In this document: positions 1 to 8,118 of the stretch, one piece after another
Position numbering within the stretch: position 1 is the stretch's first letter
Layout: each line of letters starts with the position of its first letter
Origin: JBGPYB01 sp041493035
GTDB lineage: Bacteria; Acidobacteriota; Vicinamibacteria; Fen-336
Direction: 5' to 3'
NCBI GenBank assembly: GCA_041493035.1
Contig: JBGPYB010000081.1
Coordinates: 1-20,828 of the forward strand
Length of the DNA stretch: 20,828 nt
Translations under genes and position numbers: made by a program
Notes under the pieces: generated by a model
What the model saw: only the letters and a program-made list of their open reading frames with translations
Told to the model about the DNA's origin: nothing
Database searches by the model: none

Positions 1-1
1 T

Positions 2-1471
2 GGAAAAGCGGGAGAGATCGTACGCCTGGCGTTGCACGTGGGCGCCGCTCCCAAGGACCGCTTCGCCTGGGGAACGTGGCACGCGCCGCGAGTCCTAGGA
101 CGTGGCGGCGCCGTGGCCGATCCGGGCGCACCATCGGCCGCCTCCGACACGGCTCGGGGCGCATACCTGTCCAAGGCCCTCGCCAGCTCCAACGTCCTGT
201 TCGTAATACTGGACGCGGGCCGTGCCCGCGAGTTTGGTTGCTACGGCTACGGCCGCGCCACCACGCCTGAGATCGACCGCATCGCCTCCGAGGGGATCGT
301 CTTCGAGAATGCGTTCACGCCGGCGGTCTACACACTGGGGGCGATGTCGTCGGTGTGGACGTCGCAGTATCCCGACCGCCACCACAGCGAGGTCTCGTTC
401 TCCGCGCGCCTGCCCAAGGATCGCTTGACGCTGGCCGAGGTTCTCGGGGCCAATGGGATCGCGACCGGAGGCTTCGTGGCCAATGCCGTAGCCGGGACGC
501 TCTTCGGCTTCGACCGCGGCTTCGGCGATTTCCGCGAGATCTTCAAGGACCTGGGGAGCGGCGCCGACGGTTTCCGGAAGGTCGTTCCGGCCTGGATCCA
601 CGCCCACAAGGACCAGCGGTTCTTTGCCTACGTCCATTTCCGCGAGCCGCATTTTCCCTACAACCCGCCCGCCCCCTTCGACACGCGGTTCGGACCCGAG
701 GGGCCGATCGCCAAGGGGATGCGCCAGCAGAGCGATTGGATCAACGATCTGAACCAGGCGCGCCGCAAGCCCAAGGATGGGGAGGTCGACCATCTCGTGC
801 GCCTCTATGACGGCAACGTGGCGTTCGCGGACCAGGAGATAGGCGCGCTCAGAACGACCCTCGAAGGGGAAGGACTGTGGGAGAAGACCGTGGTCATCGT
901 CGCGGCGGACCATGGCGAAGGGCTCTTCGAGCACGGCTTCATTGGCCACAACGTCCACGTCTACGACGAAGCGATGCACGTGCCGCTCGTCATCCGGCTG
1001 CCGAAGGGGACCGGTCCTTCGGGGATTCGGCTCAAGGGGCTCGTGGACCTGCTGGACGTCGGTCCCACGATCGCCGATGTCTTCGGCGTCCTCGGCAAGG
1101 GAAGATCGGCCAAGGAGTTCCAGGGGCGCAGCCTCTTGCCCGCCATCGATGGGGCGCCGGGAAAAAGCGCCGTGCTGTCGCGCACAGTCTGGGATCGGCC
1201 GCGTTACGCCCTGCGCGACGAGCGGTTCAAGTTCATCTACGACACCCGCACCGGGGAGCAGGAGCTGTACGACCTTTCGGCCGACGGTGCCGAGACGCGG
1301 AACGTCGCGTCGCAGGAGCCGATCCGTTCAGCGTACTACCGGCAGGCGTTGCACCAATGGGTGGCAAGCCTCGCTCGAAGCGGCGGCGGAGCCGGTGAGG
1401 AAGCCATCCTGACCCGTGAGCAGTGCGAGAACCTGCGTTCCCTCGGCTACATCACCGGCGACTGCAAGTAG
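2..1471 (+). CDS. Sulfatase/alkaline-phosphatase superfamily hydrolase, 5' partial
   Basis: Sulfatase-fold hydrolase that probably cleaves or transfers a sulfate or phosphate ester. The frame is open to the left edge; a TTG at 32 is the first possible start inside the window, but the residues before and after it read as continuous protein, so the gene is probably cut by the window. Seen: metal-site start NVLFVILDAGR followed by FGCYGYGRATTPEID, the late metal motif AADHGEGLFEHG with GHN, and the C-terminal LRSLGYI typical of one bacterial sulfatase branch. The usual C/S-x-P-S-R formylglycine motif is absent. At the aligned place stands YTLGAM, with Thr (codon 332-334) as the likely nucleophile, as in LtaS-type phosphotransferases. 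It therefore should not need formylglycine maturation and may not be a true sulfatase. The substrate cannot be told. The stop is 9 bp from the stop of the convergent hydroxyproline operon. Confidence 0.85.
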   Translation, partial: GKAGEIVRLALHVGAAPKDRFAWGTWHAPRVLGRGGAVADPGAPSAASDTARGAYLSKALASSNVLFVILDAGRAREFGCYGYGRATTPEIDRIASEGIVFENAFTPAVYTLGAMSSVWTSQYPDRHHSEVSFSARLPKDRLTLAEVLGANGIATGGFVANAVAGTLFGFDRGFGDFREIFKDLGSGADGFRKVVPAWIHAHKDQRFFAYVHFREPHFPYNPPAPFDTRFGPEGPIAKGMRQQSDWINDLNQARRKPKDGEVDHLVRLYDGNVAFADQEIGALRTTLEGEGLWEKTVVIVAADHGEGLFEHGFIGHNVHVYDEAMHVPLVIRLPKGTGPSGIRLKGLVDLLDVGPTIADVFGVLGKGRSAKEFQGRSLLPAIDGAPGKSAVLSRTVWDRPRYALRDERFKFIYDTRTGEQELYDLSADGAETRNVASQEPIRSAYYRQALHQWVASLARSGGGAGEEAILTREQCENLRSLGYITGDCK

Positions 1472-1480
1472 TCTCGCCCC

Positions 1481-2386
1481 TCACCCATCGATACGAGGGC
1501 GCGTCGCCAGCGCGTGATCGATCGTTGCGACCGCGGTTCGCAACTCTTCGCCTTCGAGCAGCAAGCGTGGCGGGCGGACACGAGAGCTGCCTCGGCCGAC
1601 CTTCTCCTGGACGAGCTTGATGAGCTGGACGAACTTCGGGACGGTATCCATGCGGAGGAGCGGCAGGAACCATCGGTAGAGCTCGAGAGCCTCGCGGGTG
1701 CGGCCCTCGGCGACATATCGGTAGAGCGCGACCGACTCGACCGGGAGGGCGTTGACGAGCCCCGCGATCCAGCCGACGGCTCCCGCCTGCATGCCTTCGA
1801 CGATGGCGTCGTCGACTCCCACCAGTACCTTCAGGCGGTCACCCACGAGTGCCTTGATCGCCGTGACCCGGCGCACGTCGGTGGTCGACTCCTTTACGGC
1901 ATCGAGGTTCGCGTGGTCGCGGGCCAACTCCGCGACCTGCTCGGGCGTGAAGTCGGTCTTGTAGGCGACGGGGTTGTTATAGAGCAGGCACGGAAGCTCG
2001 GTGGCCGACAGGACCGCCGCCACGTGTGCCTTCATCTCGCGCCAGTCGGTGCTATAGGCGTACGGCGGGAGCACCATGAGCCCACGACACCCGAGGCCCG
2101 CCGCGTCGCGGGCCAGTTGCACGGCGTCGGCCGTGGAGAGTGCGGCGATCCCCGGCACGATCGGCACGCGATCGCCGACGGCGCGCACGCAGGTTTCCAT
2201 CACCTGTCGCCTCTCGGCTGCCGACAACGTGCTCCCCTCGCCGAGCGAGCCGCATGGGACCAGGCCGGTGGCGCCGCTCTCCACCAACCACACCGCATGC
2301 TCCGTCAGGAAGGCGTGATCGACGCGCAGGTCGGTGCTGAAGGGAGTCGTGATCGCCGGGATCACGCCGTTCCAGTCGAGCTTCAT
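1481..2386 (-). CDS. hypD: DapA-family lyase, probable pyrroline-4-hydroxy-2-carboxylate deaminase
   Basis: Class I Schiff-base lyase of the dihydrodipicolinate synthase/N-acetylneuraminate lyase family, 301 residues, the normal family length. Seen: beta-barrel start DWNGVIPAITTPF, the GSLGEGS loop (46-52) in the GTTGE position, Tyr136 in LLYNNPVAY and the Schiff-base Lys165 in DAVKEST. The family alone does not give the substrate. The call rests on its place as last gene of an operon with a hydroxyproline epimerase and a D-amino-acid dehydrogenase; in that pathway this family deaminates pyrroline-4-hydroxy-2-carboxylate to alpha-ketoglutarate semialdehyde in the cytoplasm. An upstream ATG at 2404 is in frame, but the ATG at 2386 has a strong AAGGAG five bases before it and matches where family members begin. 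Orthology to the Sinorhizobium gene named here is inferred. Confidence 0.8.
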   Translation of the reverse strand: MKLDWNGVIPAITTPFSTDLRVDHAFLTEHAVWLVESGATGLVPCGSLGEGSTLSAAERRQVMETCVRAVGDRVPIVPGIAALSTADAVQLARDAAGLGCRGLMVLPPYAYSTDWREMKAHVAAVLSATELPCLLYNNPVAYKTDFTPEQVAELARDHANLDAVKESTTDVRRVTAIKALVGDRLKVLVGVDDAIVEGMQAGAVGWIAGLVNALPVESVALYRYVAEGRTREALELYRWFLPLLRMDTVPKFVQLIKLVQEKVGRGSSRVRPPRLLLEGEELRTAVATIDHALATRPRIDG

Positions 2387-2392
2387 CGGGGT

Positions 2393-2398
2393 CTCCTT
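2393..2398 (-). promoter_or_regulatory. Shine-Dalgarno site deciding the hypD start
   Basis: AAGGAG on the minus strand, six bases upstream of the ATG at 2386. It overlaps the TAA stop of the preceding dehydrogenase gene (2397-2399), so translation of the two genes is probably coupled. The site would be downstream of the alternative ATG at 2404, which argues against that start. Confidence 0.7.
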
Positions 2399-3647
2399 AA
2401 CCATGGCGGTCCGGGTTGAGGGCGCGGACGTCCAGAGACGGTGGCTCTCCGCTCAGGATCTCGGCCAGCAAGCGACCCGTGATCGGGCCCAGGCTGACGC
2501 CCACCATCGCGTGTCCCGTGCCCACCAGGAGATTGGAGCAGCGAGCCGGACGGCCCACGTACGGGAGCCCGTCGGGGGAGCAGGGGCGGAGGCCGGACCA
2601 AACGGGGATGCCTCTGAAATCCTCGGCGGTGAAGTCCGGCATGTATTGCGAGACGGAGCGCACGATGCCGCGCACTCGGGCTGGACTTACGGTCCGGTCG
2701 ATGCCGGCTAGTTCCATCGTTCCCGCGAAGCGCAGGGCGCCGCCCATGGGTGTGACGGCGACCCGACCCTCGCTCAAGATGGCGCAGTGTGCGGGGAGCC
2801 GCCTGGGTTGCGGAAGCGTGAGGCTCAAGCCCTTCCCTGCTTGCATCGGAAGTCGGAGTCCAAGGTCGCGAGCGAGGGAGGTCGACCAGATGCCGGCCGA
2901 GAGGACGTACTGGTCGGCCGTGCCCTCACCATCGCTGGTGCGAACCGCATCAATGCGTCCGCCGCTGGCGCGCCAGCCGGTCACTTGCGTCCGCGAGAAG
3001 GCGACGCCGGCTCGCTCAGCCTCCCGACGGAGCGCCGCCATGAACCGATCGGGGGAGAGATGGCAATCGAGAGGGAAGTAGACGCCCCCCAGGACGTCGA
3101 GCCTCATCCCCGGCTCCATGGCCGCCGCCTCGGTTGCCGAGAGCACCTGGGCCGGCACGCCGAGCGCCGTGGCCCTACGCGCGAGATGCGCTTCCTCGTC
3201 CATGCCGTGAGCCGTCCGGCAAAGCATGATGAGGCCTCGGCGTGTGAGGCCGAAGTCGTCGGCCCAGGCCTCGGACCATTCCTCGAAGATCGCCCGGCTG
3301 GCCAGCGATAGATCGCGAAGAAACGGCGCCGCTCGCCTGACATGACCCTCCGTCGACGAACGCCAGAATCGCCACGCCCAGTCGAACAGATCGCCCGAGA
3401 GACGTGGACGAACGTAGAAGGGGCTTTCGGGACTCCACATGTATCGAAGGCCGAGAGCCACCATCCCCGGTGCCGCGAGGGGCACGACGTGGCTCGGCAC
3501 GACCATCCCGGCGTTTCCGTACGAGCAGCCGTCTCCATCGGCGTCGCAAGGGTCCACGACCGTGACGTCGAGACCCTTCCGCGCGGCCCAGTAGGCCGTG
3601 CTCAGGCCAATGACGCCCGCGCCGACGATCAGGACCCGCTGGGCCAC
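2397..3647 (-). CDS. hypO: FAD-dependent D-amino-acid dehydrogenase, probable D-hydroxyproline dehydrogenase
   Basis: DadA/DAO-family flavoenzyme of 416 residues. It should oxidise cis-4-hydroxy-D-proline to pyrroline-4-hydroxy-2-carboxylate, feeding electrons to the respiratory chain or oxygen. Seen: N-terminal Rossmann motif VLIVGAGVIGLSTAYW (about 5-20), the flavin-contact stretch CSYGNAGMVVPS typical of DadA proteins, and the C-terminal FAD/substrate stretch GLRPCSPDGLPYVG followed by GHAMVGVSLGPITGRLLAE. It starts at GTG 3647, chosen because the Rossmann fold begins right after it and no ATG lies between it and the upstream gene body. The start overlaps the end of the epimerase gene by 19 bp. 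It is a single-subunit form, unlike the multi-subunit LhpB/E/F type of Pseudomonas. Substrate is inferred from context; D-proline or D-alanine oxidation is the alternative. Confidence 0.82.
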   Translation of the reverse strand: MAQRVLIVGAGVIGLSTAYWAARKGLDVTVVDPCDADGDGCSYGNAGMVVPSHVVPLAAPGMVALGLRYMWSPESPFYVRPRLSGDLFDWAWRFWRSSTEGHVRRAAPFLRDLSLASRAIFEEWSEAWADDFGLTRRGLIMLCRTAHGMDEEAHLARRATALGVPAQVLSATEAAAMEPGMRLDVLGGVYFPLDCHLSPDRFMAALRREAERAGVAFSRTQVTGWRASGGRIDAVRTSDGEGTADQYVLSAGIWSTSLARDLGLRLPMQAGKGLSLTLPQPRRLPAHCAILSEGRVAVTPMGGALRFAGTMELAGIDRTVSPARVRGIVRSVSQYMPDFTAEDFRGIPVWSGLRPCSPDGLPYVGRPARCSNLLVGTGHAMVGVSLGPITGRLLAEILSGEPPSLDVRALNPDRHG

Positions 3648-4594
3648 GGGTCCCCGCGTATCCCCCAGCAGAGGGGATCGGCATCGTCCAGGATCAGCGT
3701 CGACTCGCCGGTCACGTGGGCGCGACCGGTGATGAACGGCAGGACCCGGCCGTCGGCGTCGAGGGTGAAGCGCCCCTCGAAGACGCTTCCAAGCACGCCC
3801 TCCTGCCGCCAGACCTCGCCGGGACGCAGGCGGCCGTCGGCGTGGAGGCATGCCAGCTTGGCGCTCGTGCCGGTGCCGCAGGGCGAGCGGTCGTAGGCCT
3901 TGCCGGGGCAGAGGACGAAGTTCCGGCTGTCGACGCCCGGCACTGGCGAAGGTGCGAAAAGCACGACGTGGTCGATCTCGGCGGCGTTCCCTCCGGTGAT
4001 CCGCGCCGCGGTCAGCGCCTGCCGCACGCGCCAAGCCAGCTCGGTGAGCGTCCCGACGTTGTCCCGCCCGATGGGCACGCCGGGGCTCTCGGCCAGGAAG
4101 AACCAATTCCCGCCCCACGCGACGTCGCCGGTGATGCGTCCGTGCCCCGGCACCTCGACTGCCACGCCCGCCCTCCAGCGATAGCTCGGGACGTTGCCGA
4201 CCGTGACGCGTCCGTCCTGGTGCAACTCCGCCGTGACGAGGCCGACGGGTGTCTCGATACGGTGTCGTCCCGGGCGAATGCGGCCCAGATACGCGAGCGT
4301 GGTCACGAGGCCAATGGTGCCGTGGCCGCACATGCCGATGGTCCCGACGTTGTCGAAGAAGATGACGCCCGCCGTGTTCTCGGGATCGGCCGGCGCGCAG
4401 AGCAAGGCGCCGACGAGGACATCGGATCCCCGCGGCTCGTTGACGATCGCCGATCGAAAGCGGTCGTGGTCGGAGCGGAAGCGGGCGAGGCGACGAGACA
4501 TGTCGCCGTCCCCCAGCTCCGGACCGCCGTCCACCACGACGCGCGTCGGCTCGCCGCCCGTGTGGGAATCCACGACGCGGATGAGGCGTGTCAT
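3629..4594 (-). CDS. hypRE: 4-hydroxyproline 2-epimerase (proline racemase family)
   Basis: Cytoplasmic cofactor-independent epimerase, 321 residues, converting trans-4-hydroxy-L-proline to cis-4-hydroxy-D-proline, the entry step of hydroxyproline catabolism. Seen: N-terminal VVDSHTGGEPTRVV, first catalytic Cys89 in GMCGHGTIG and second catalytic Cys239 in DRSPCGTGTSAK. Having both cysteines marks a racemase/epimerase; the related trans-3-hydroxy-L-proline dehydratases carry Thr at the second place. The N-terminus with NEPRGSDVLVGALL fits the hydroxyproline branch rather than proline racemase, which is a family-level judgement. Start at ATG 4594 begins exactly at the conserved N-terminus; an upstream in-frame ATG at 4663 would run into the divergent permease gene. 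First gene of the three-gene operon. Confidence 0.88.
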   Translation of the reverse strand: MTRLIRVVDSHTGGEPTRVVVDGGPELGDGDMSRRLARFRSDHDRFRSAIVNEPRGSDVLVGALLCAPADPENTAGVIFFDNVGTIGMCGHGTIGLVTTLAYLGRIRPGRHRIETPVGLVTAELHQDGRVTVGNVPSYRWRAGVAVEVPGHGRITGDVAWGGNWFFLAESPGVPIGRDNVGTLTELAWRVRQALTAARITGGNAAEIDHVVLFAPSPVPGVDSRNFVLCPGKAYDRSPCGTGTSAKLACLHADGRLRPGEVWRQEGVLGSVFEGRFTLDADGRVLPFITGRAHVTGESTLILDDADPLCWGIRGDPWPSGS

Positions 4595-4625
4595 GGGCCT
4601 CAGTGTAGTAGTATCCGCCGCAACC
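4595..4625. promoter_or_regulatory. 31-bp divergent promoter region, hydroxyproline operon / permease
   Basis: The only non-coding DNA between the epimerase and permease starts. It holds two -10-like hexamers: TACACT on the minus strand (4602-4607, 7 bases before the epimerase ATG) and TAGTAT on the plus strand (4609-4614, 11 bases before the permease ATG). Both transcripts would have almost no leader. A weak GAGG lies before the epimerase ATG; none is seen for the permease. No good -35 box is visible, and any such box would lie inside the opposite gene. The promoter assignment is an inference. Confidence 0.4.
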
Positions 4626-5519
4626 ATGAGCACGGGCACATTGGCTGTCTTCGCCACCCTCACCGTTCTGACGCTCGCTTTCGTCGCCTATTGGATCGCG
4701 GCGGTGCGACGATGGCGCGCGGAAGGTGGCGCCGCCGAGACCGAACAGGGCATGGCCCCGTCGGCGGGCCAGGCATTCGTCGGCTTCGTGACGAATTTCT
4801 TCGACACGCTCGGCATCGGCTCCTTCGCCACCACGGCCTCGATCCTGAAGGTCTTCGGAATGGTCGCCGACGAGAAGATTCCCGGCACCCTGAACGTGGG
4901 CCACACGCTGCCGACGTTCGTGCAAGCGGTCATCTTCATCGCGATCGTCGCGGTGGAGCCGACGACACTCATCCTGATGCTCGCGGCTGCGGCGCTTGGT
5001 GCCTGGCTGGGAGCGGGCGTCGTCGCGGGCTTGCCGCGCCGCAAGGTGCAGATCGGGATGGGGACGGCGCTCCTCGTGGCCGCCGGCCTCCTGCTCCGGA
5101 GCAACCTCGACATCTCCACCACCGGTGGAACGGCGCTGGGGCTCGACGGCACCAAGCTCGCCGTCGCATTCGTCGGAAACCTCGTCCTGGGCGCGATGAT
5201 GACCATCGGAGTCGGCCTCTACGCGCCGTGCATGATCCTGGTCTCGCTCCTCGGCATGGACCCGAAGGTGGCCTTCCCGATCATGATGGGCTCCTGCGCG
5301 ATCCTGATGCCGGTGGCCAGCGTGCGCTTCATCCGCGAACGGAGATTCGCGCAGCGCCCTTCCGTCGGTCTCTCCTTGGGAGGCGTCCCGGGCGTCCTGA
5401 TCGCGGCCTATGCCGTCGGCAGCATGAACGTGAAGACGGTGCGCTGGCTCGTCATCGTCGTGGTCGTCTACACCGCCGGCGCCATGCTCTTGTCGGCCAG
5501 TCGCGAAGCCCGCCGCTAG
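4626..5519 (+). CDS. TSUP/TauE-SafE family membrane permease
   Basis: Integral inner-membrane protein of 297 residues in the TauE/SafE anion permease family, whose members move sulfite, sulfoacetate and other small organic anions. Seen: an N-terminal hydrophobic helix, then the family stretch FVTNFFDTLGIGSFATT (about residues 49-65), several further hydrophobic segments giving about eight in all, and a small-residue-rich repeat near the middle (LMLAAAALGAWLGAG). Start ATG 4626 opens directly into the first helix. It is divergent from the hydroxyproline operon with 31 bp between starts. The stop overlaps that of the convergent peptidase gene. The substrate is unknown; hydroxyproline or a catabolite is possible by position but not shown by sequence, and the family is not known for amino-acid uptake. 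Confidence 0.85.
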   Translation: MSTGTLAVFATLTVLTLAFVAYWIAAVRRWRAEGGAAETEQGMAPSAGQAFVGFVTNFFDTLGIGSFATTASILKVFGMVADEKIPGTLNVGHTLPTFVQAVIFIAIVAVEPTTLILMLAAAALGAWLGAGVVAGLPRRKVQIGMGTALLVAAGLLLRSNLDISTTGGTALGLDGTKLAVAFVGNLVLGAMMTIGVGLYAPCMILVSLLGMDPKVAFPIMMGSCAILMPVASVRFIRERRFAQRPSVGLSLGGVPGVLIAAYAVGSMNVKTVRWLVIVVVVYTAGAMLLSASREARR

Positions 5520-7192
5520 CGATCGAGGGTGTCGACATCGTCTCGCTGGCCGAGCAGCTCCCAGCGCTGCAAGCTCAACGGGACGTTGCCGTTCTTCCAG
5601 ACGTAGTCGTGGAACGCGCGCAGGTCGAAGGCGTCGCCCTTCTGCCGCCTCGTGTCGGCCAGCAACCGGATGATCTGTAGCTTGCCGATCTGGTAGCCGA
5701 TGGCGAACCCCGGCATGGCGGCGAAGGAGGCCGCTTCGGCGCGGGCGGTGGCTGGGTCCATCGGCACGGCCGCCGCAAGGTAGTCGGCCGCCTGGTCGAT
5801 CGTGAAGGTGCCGAGGGCGAGGCGCACGTCCACCTCCACGCGCAGGGCGCGAAGGCGCATGTAGTTCCAGATCATCTCTCGCGTCTTGGGGCTGTCGTCG
5901 AAGAGGCCCATGTCGAGCATCATCTCCTCGGCGTAGAAGCCGAGCCCCTCGTTGATGCCCGAGTCGTACCAGTGTCGGCGCACGGCGTCTTCGTGTCGCC
6001 ACGAGAGAGCGAGCTGGAAGGCGTGACCGGGGACGCCCTCGTGGACCATGTCGGCTCGAGGGTCGCGCGCCATGGAGAGGGCGAAATAGCCGAGACCCGG
6101 AGAGGGCTTGGGGACGTAGCGAGTCGTCGCTTCGTCCAGCCGCTCGGGGGACGTGAACTCCGTCCCCTCGCCGAAGGCGGCGATGGGGGCGAGGAAGTCC
6201 GGGAGGGGCCGGTACCCGTAGTGCGCCATGGACGCCGGCACCGTCAGGATCCCCTTCGCGTCGAGGAATCGGCGGATCGCCAACTCTTCCTCGCGTGCCC
6301 GGGCGATCTGCGTCGCTTGATCCGGGAAGACCGGAAGCTCCTGCTGCCCGCGGTTGCGCTGGCGTTCCAGGGCCTCCGCGGCGACAGAGCGGGCCCATTC
6401 CTGGCGTCCCATCGCCAGCAGCTCCTCGGGAGTGAAAGGGAGCAGCGCGACCTTGCGCAGGAAGAACAGGTACGGAGCGCGACCGACGGCCACATCGGTG
6501 GGAAGGCTGTCCACGCGCGACTGTAGCCAGGACCGGTACGCCTCGACGGCCTTCACCGCTCGCTTCGTTTCCGTGTCGAGCGCCGTGCGGCTCTCCTCGG
6601 CCAACAACGGCCGCAGAGCGGTCATTGCTTTCGTGAGACGCGGACCGATGTCCTCGAGGTCGGCGATGGCGACCCGCGCGAACGGGCCGACTGCCTGATC
6701 GAGGTTCGCTCTCGCGTCGGTCAGCGTCCGCGGGAAGGACGCCAGACGCGCGACCACGTCGCGGCTGCGCGCGCCGGTGAACGGCGGTGGTGGCAGCAGG
6801 GAATCGACGAGCGCGCCCAGGGTCTGGGCGACGTAGAAGCCGGGGTCGCGTCGCCAGAGTCGCACCGCGTCCAGCTCCCAGCGGACGCGGGCGAGAGCCG
6901 ATCCCACAAGGCGGTAGTCGACCTGATCGGCGACCGGGCCCCCGGGATCGGCGAGGCCCTGCCAGCGCCCGTCGAAACCCTCCAGGTCGTGTCGGCAGGC
7001 AGCGACCGTAGCGGCAGACCATTCGGGACTCCAGCCCGCGGGGCGCGTGAGGCGAGGGATGTCGTCGCCGTTGATCGGCTGATGGACCGCGCGCCACGTC
7101 CAGAAGTCGCGGGCCAGAGCCGGCAGATCGTCGGCCGAGACGACGGTCGAGGGAAGTGCTAGCAGCGACAAGAGAACGAACGTGCTTCGCAT
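5516..7192 (-). CDS. Secreted DUF885 family metallopeptidase-like protein
   Basis: 558-residue DUF885 protein, a family thought to be zinc peptidases. Seen: signal peptide at the N-terminus (MRSTFVLLSLLALPSTVVSA, likely cut near 20) indicating export; the metal motif H384-E385 ... H390 in HEGVPGH; and a downstream INEGLGFYAEE stretch with Glu415 in the expected third-ligand place. Length matches the family. Start at ATG 7192 is chosen because the signal peptide begins there; in-frame starts up to 7249 would put extra residues before it. The substrate is not known. It lies tail-to-tail with the permease, sharing a CTAG that serves as stop on both strands, and next to hydroxyproline catabolism, so release of proline- or hydroxyproline-containing peptides is a testable idea only. 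Confidence 0.85.
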   Translation of the reverse strand: MRSTFVLLSLLALPSTVVSADDLPALARDFWTWRAVHQPINGDDIPRLTRPAGWSPEWSAATVAACRHDLEGFDGRWQGLADPGGPVADQVDYRLVGSALARVRWELDAVRLWRRDPGFYVAQTLGALVDSLLPPPPFTGARSRDVVARLASFPRTLTDARANLDQAVGPFARVAIADLEDIGPRLTKAMTALRPLLAEESRTALDTETKRAVKAVEAYRSWLQSRVDSLPTDVAVGRAPYLFFLRKVALLPFTPEELLAMGRQEWARSVAAEALERQRNRGQQELPVFPDQATQIARAREEELAIRRFLDAKGILTVPASMAHYGYRPLPDFLAPIAAFGEGTEFTSPERLDEATTRYVPKPSPGLGYFALSMARDPRADMVHEGVPGHAFQLALSWRHEDAVRRHWYDSGINEGLGFYAEEMMLDMGLFDDSPKTREMIWNYMRLRALRVEVDVRLALGTFTIDQAADYLAAAVPMDPATARAEAASFAAMPGFAIGYQIGKLQIIRLLADTRRQKGDAFDLRAFHDYVWKNGNVPLSLQRWELLGQRDDVDTLDR

Positions 7193-7235
7193 GGGCTGGA
7201 TATTACGCGAAGCGGGATACACTCGCGTTAATGCC
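7193..7235. promoter_or_regulatory. 43-bp divergent promoter region, DUF885 peptidase / PEP mutase-like gene
   Basis: AT-richer spacer between two starts. Minus strand: TAATAT (7200-7205), 7 bases before the peptidase ATG. Plus strand: TACACT (7217-7222), 13 bases before the plus-strand ATG. Neither start has a clear Shine-Dalgarno site. No good -35 boxes are visible. Promoter assignment is inferred from the hexamers and their spacing. Confidence 0.4.
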
Positions 7236-8096
7236 ATGACCGATCTCACCGCTCGTCGCGCCGACTTCCGACGACTTCACGACTCGGGATGCTTCGTGAT
7301 TCCGAACCCGTGGGACGTGGGCACGGCGCGCTACCTACGCCATCTCGGGTTCAAGGCCCTGGCAACGACCAGCTCCGGCTTCTCCTTCTCCCGCGGGTTG
7401 CCCGATGGAGATGGCTCCGTATCTCGGGACGCCGCCCTCGCTCACATCGCCGAGATCGTCGCGGCCACGGACTTGCCCGTCAATGCCGATTTCGAGTCGG
7501 GCTATGCGCTGGACGCCGAAGGGGTAGCGGAGAGCGTGAGGCTCTGCGTTGGTACGGGCATCGCCGGCCTTTCCATCGAGGACTCCACCGGAGATCCGGG
7601 CAATCCGCTCTTCGATCTGTCTGTGGCCGTCAAGCGCGTGGCGTCGGCAAGAGCGGCCATCGACGCCTCCGGCACCCGCGTCCTGCTCACCGCGCGAGCC
7701 GAGTGCTTTCTCGTCGGACACCCGAGGCCGCTCGATGAGTCGATCCGCCGCTTGAGAGCCTACTCCGAGGCGGGCGCCGACGTCCTCTACGCGCCGGGTC
7801 CGCGCGACCGGGGCGACATCCAGGCGATCGTCGCCGCAGTGGCGCCGAAGCCGGTGAACGTTCTGATGAGCGCCCACACCGGTCTCAAGCTGTCAGACCT
7901 CGCCGAGGTGGGAGTCCGCCGCGTCAGCGTCGGCTCGTCTCTCTCGCGAGCCGCCTGGACCGCCTTCATCCGTGCGGCGAAGGAGATCGCAGAAGACGGC
8001 AGCTTCGCGGGGTTCGAGGGTCTCGTCGCTTTCGACGACCTGAACACGTTCTTTCGCGAAGACCGCCCGCACGGCGAGGTTCGGAACAAGAAGTAG
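7236..8096 (+). CDS. Isocitrate lyase/PEP mutase family enzyme
   Basis: 286-residue cytoplasmic TIM-barrel enzyme of the PEP mutase/isocitrate lyase superfamily, which makes or breaks C-C or P-C bonds next to a carboxylate using Mg2+. Seen: start FRRLHDSGCFVIPNPWDVGTAR, the metal motif NADFESGYA (Asp85, Glu87), GIAGLSIEDSTG (Glu115, Asp116), ARAECFLVG and the late LYAPGP and KPVNVL strands. The isocitrate lyase signature KKCGH is absent, so it is neither a classical isocitrate lyase nor clearly 2-methylisocitrate lyase. Oxaloacetate decarboxylase-like or 2,3-dimethylmalate lyase-like activity is possible. ATG 7236 is used because upstream in-frame starts fall inside the divergent promoter region and the peptidase gene. 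Its stop marks the left edge of the debris-rich zone. Confidence 0.82.
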   Translation: MTDLTARRADFRRLHDSGCFVIPNPWDVGTARYLRHLGFKALATTSSGFSFSRGLPDGDGSVSRDAALAHIAEIVAATDLPVNADFESGYALDAEGVAESVRLCVGTGIAGLSIEDSTGDPGNPLFDLSVAVKRVASARAAIDASGTRVLLTARAECFLVGHPRPLDESIRRLRAYSEAGADVLYAPGPRDRGDIQAIVAAVAPKPVNVLMSAHTGLKLSDLAEVGVRRVSVGSSLSRAAWTAFIRAAKEIAEDGSFAGFEGLVAFDDLNTFFREDRPHGEVRNKK

Positions 8097-8118
8097 CGGA
8101 TCTCACCCCGACCCGAGG

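Noticed and set aside
3716..5680. A 654-codon plus-strand frame across the epimerase and permease
   Set aside because: Covers confident genes on both strands, has no recognisable domain and has the composition of an out-of-frame shadow.
2397..7097. A 4.7-kb stop-free frame on the minus strand coding for more than 1500 residues
   Set aside because: Only the part from 3647 down is a real gene (the dehydrogenase). The rest is Arg/Pro/His-rich and lies in the shadow of the epimerase, permease and peptidase genes, as expected from high GC.
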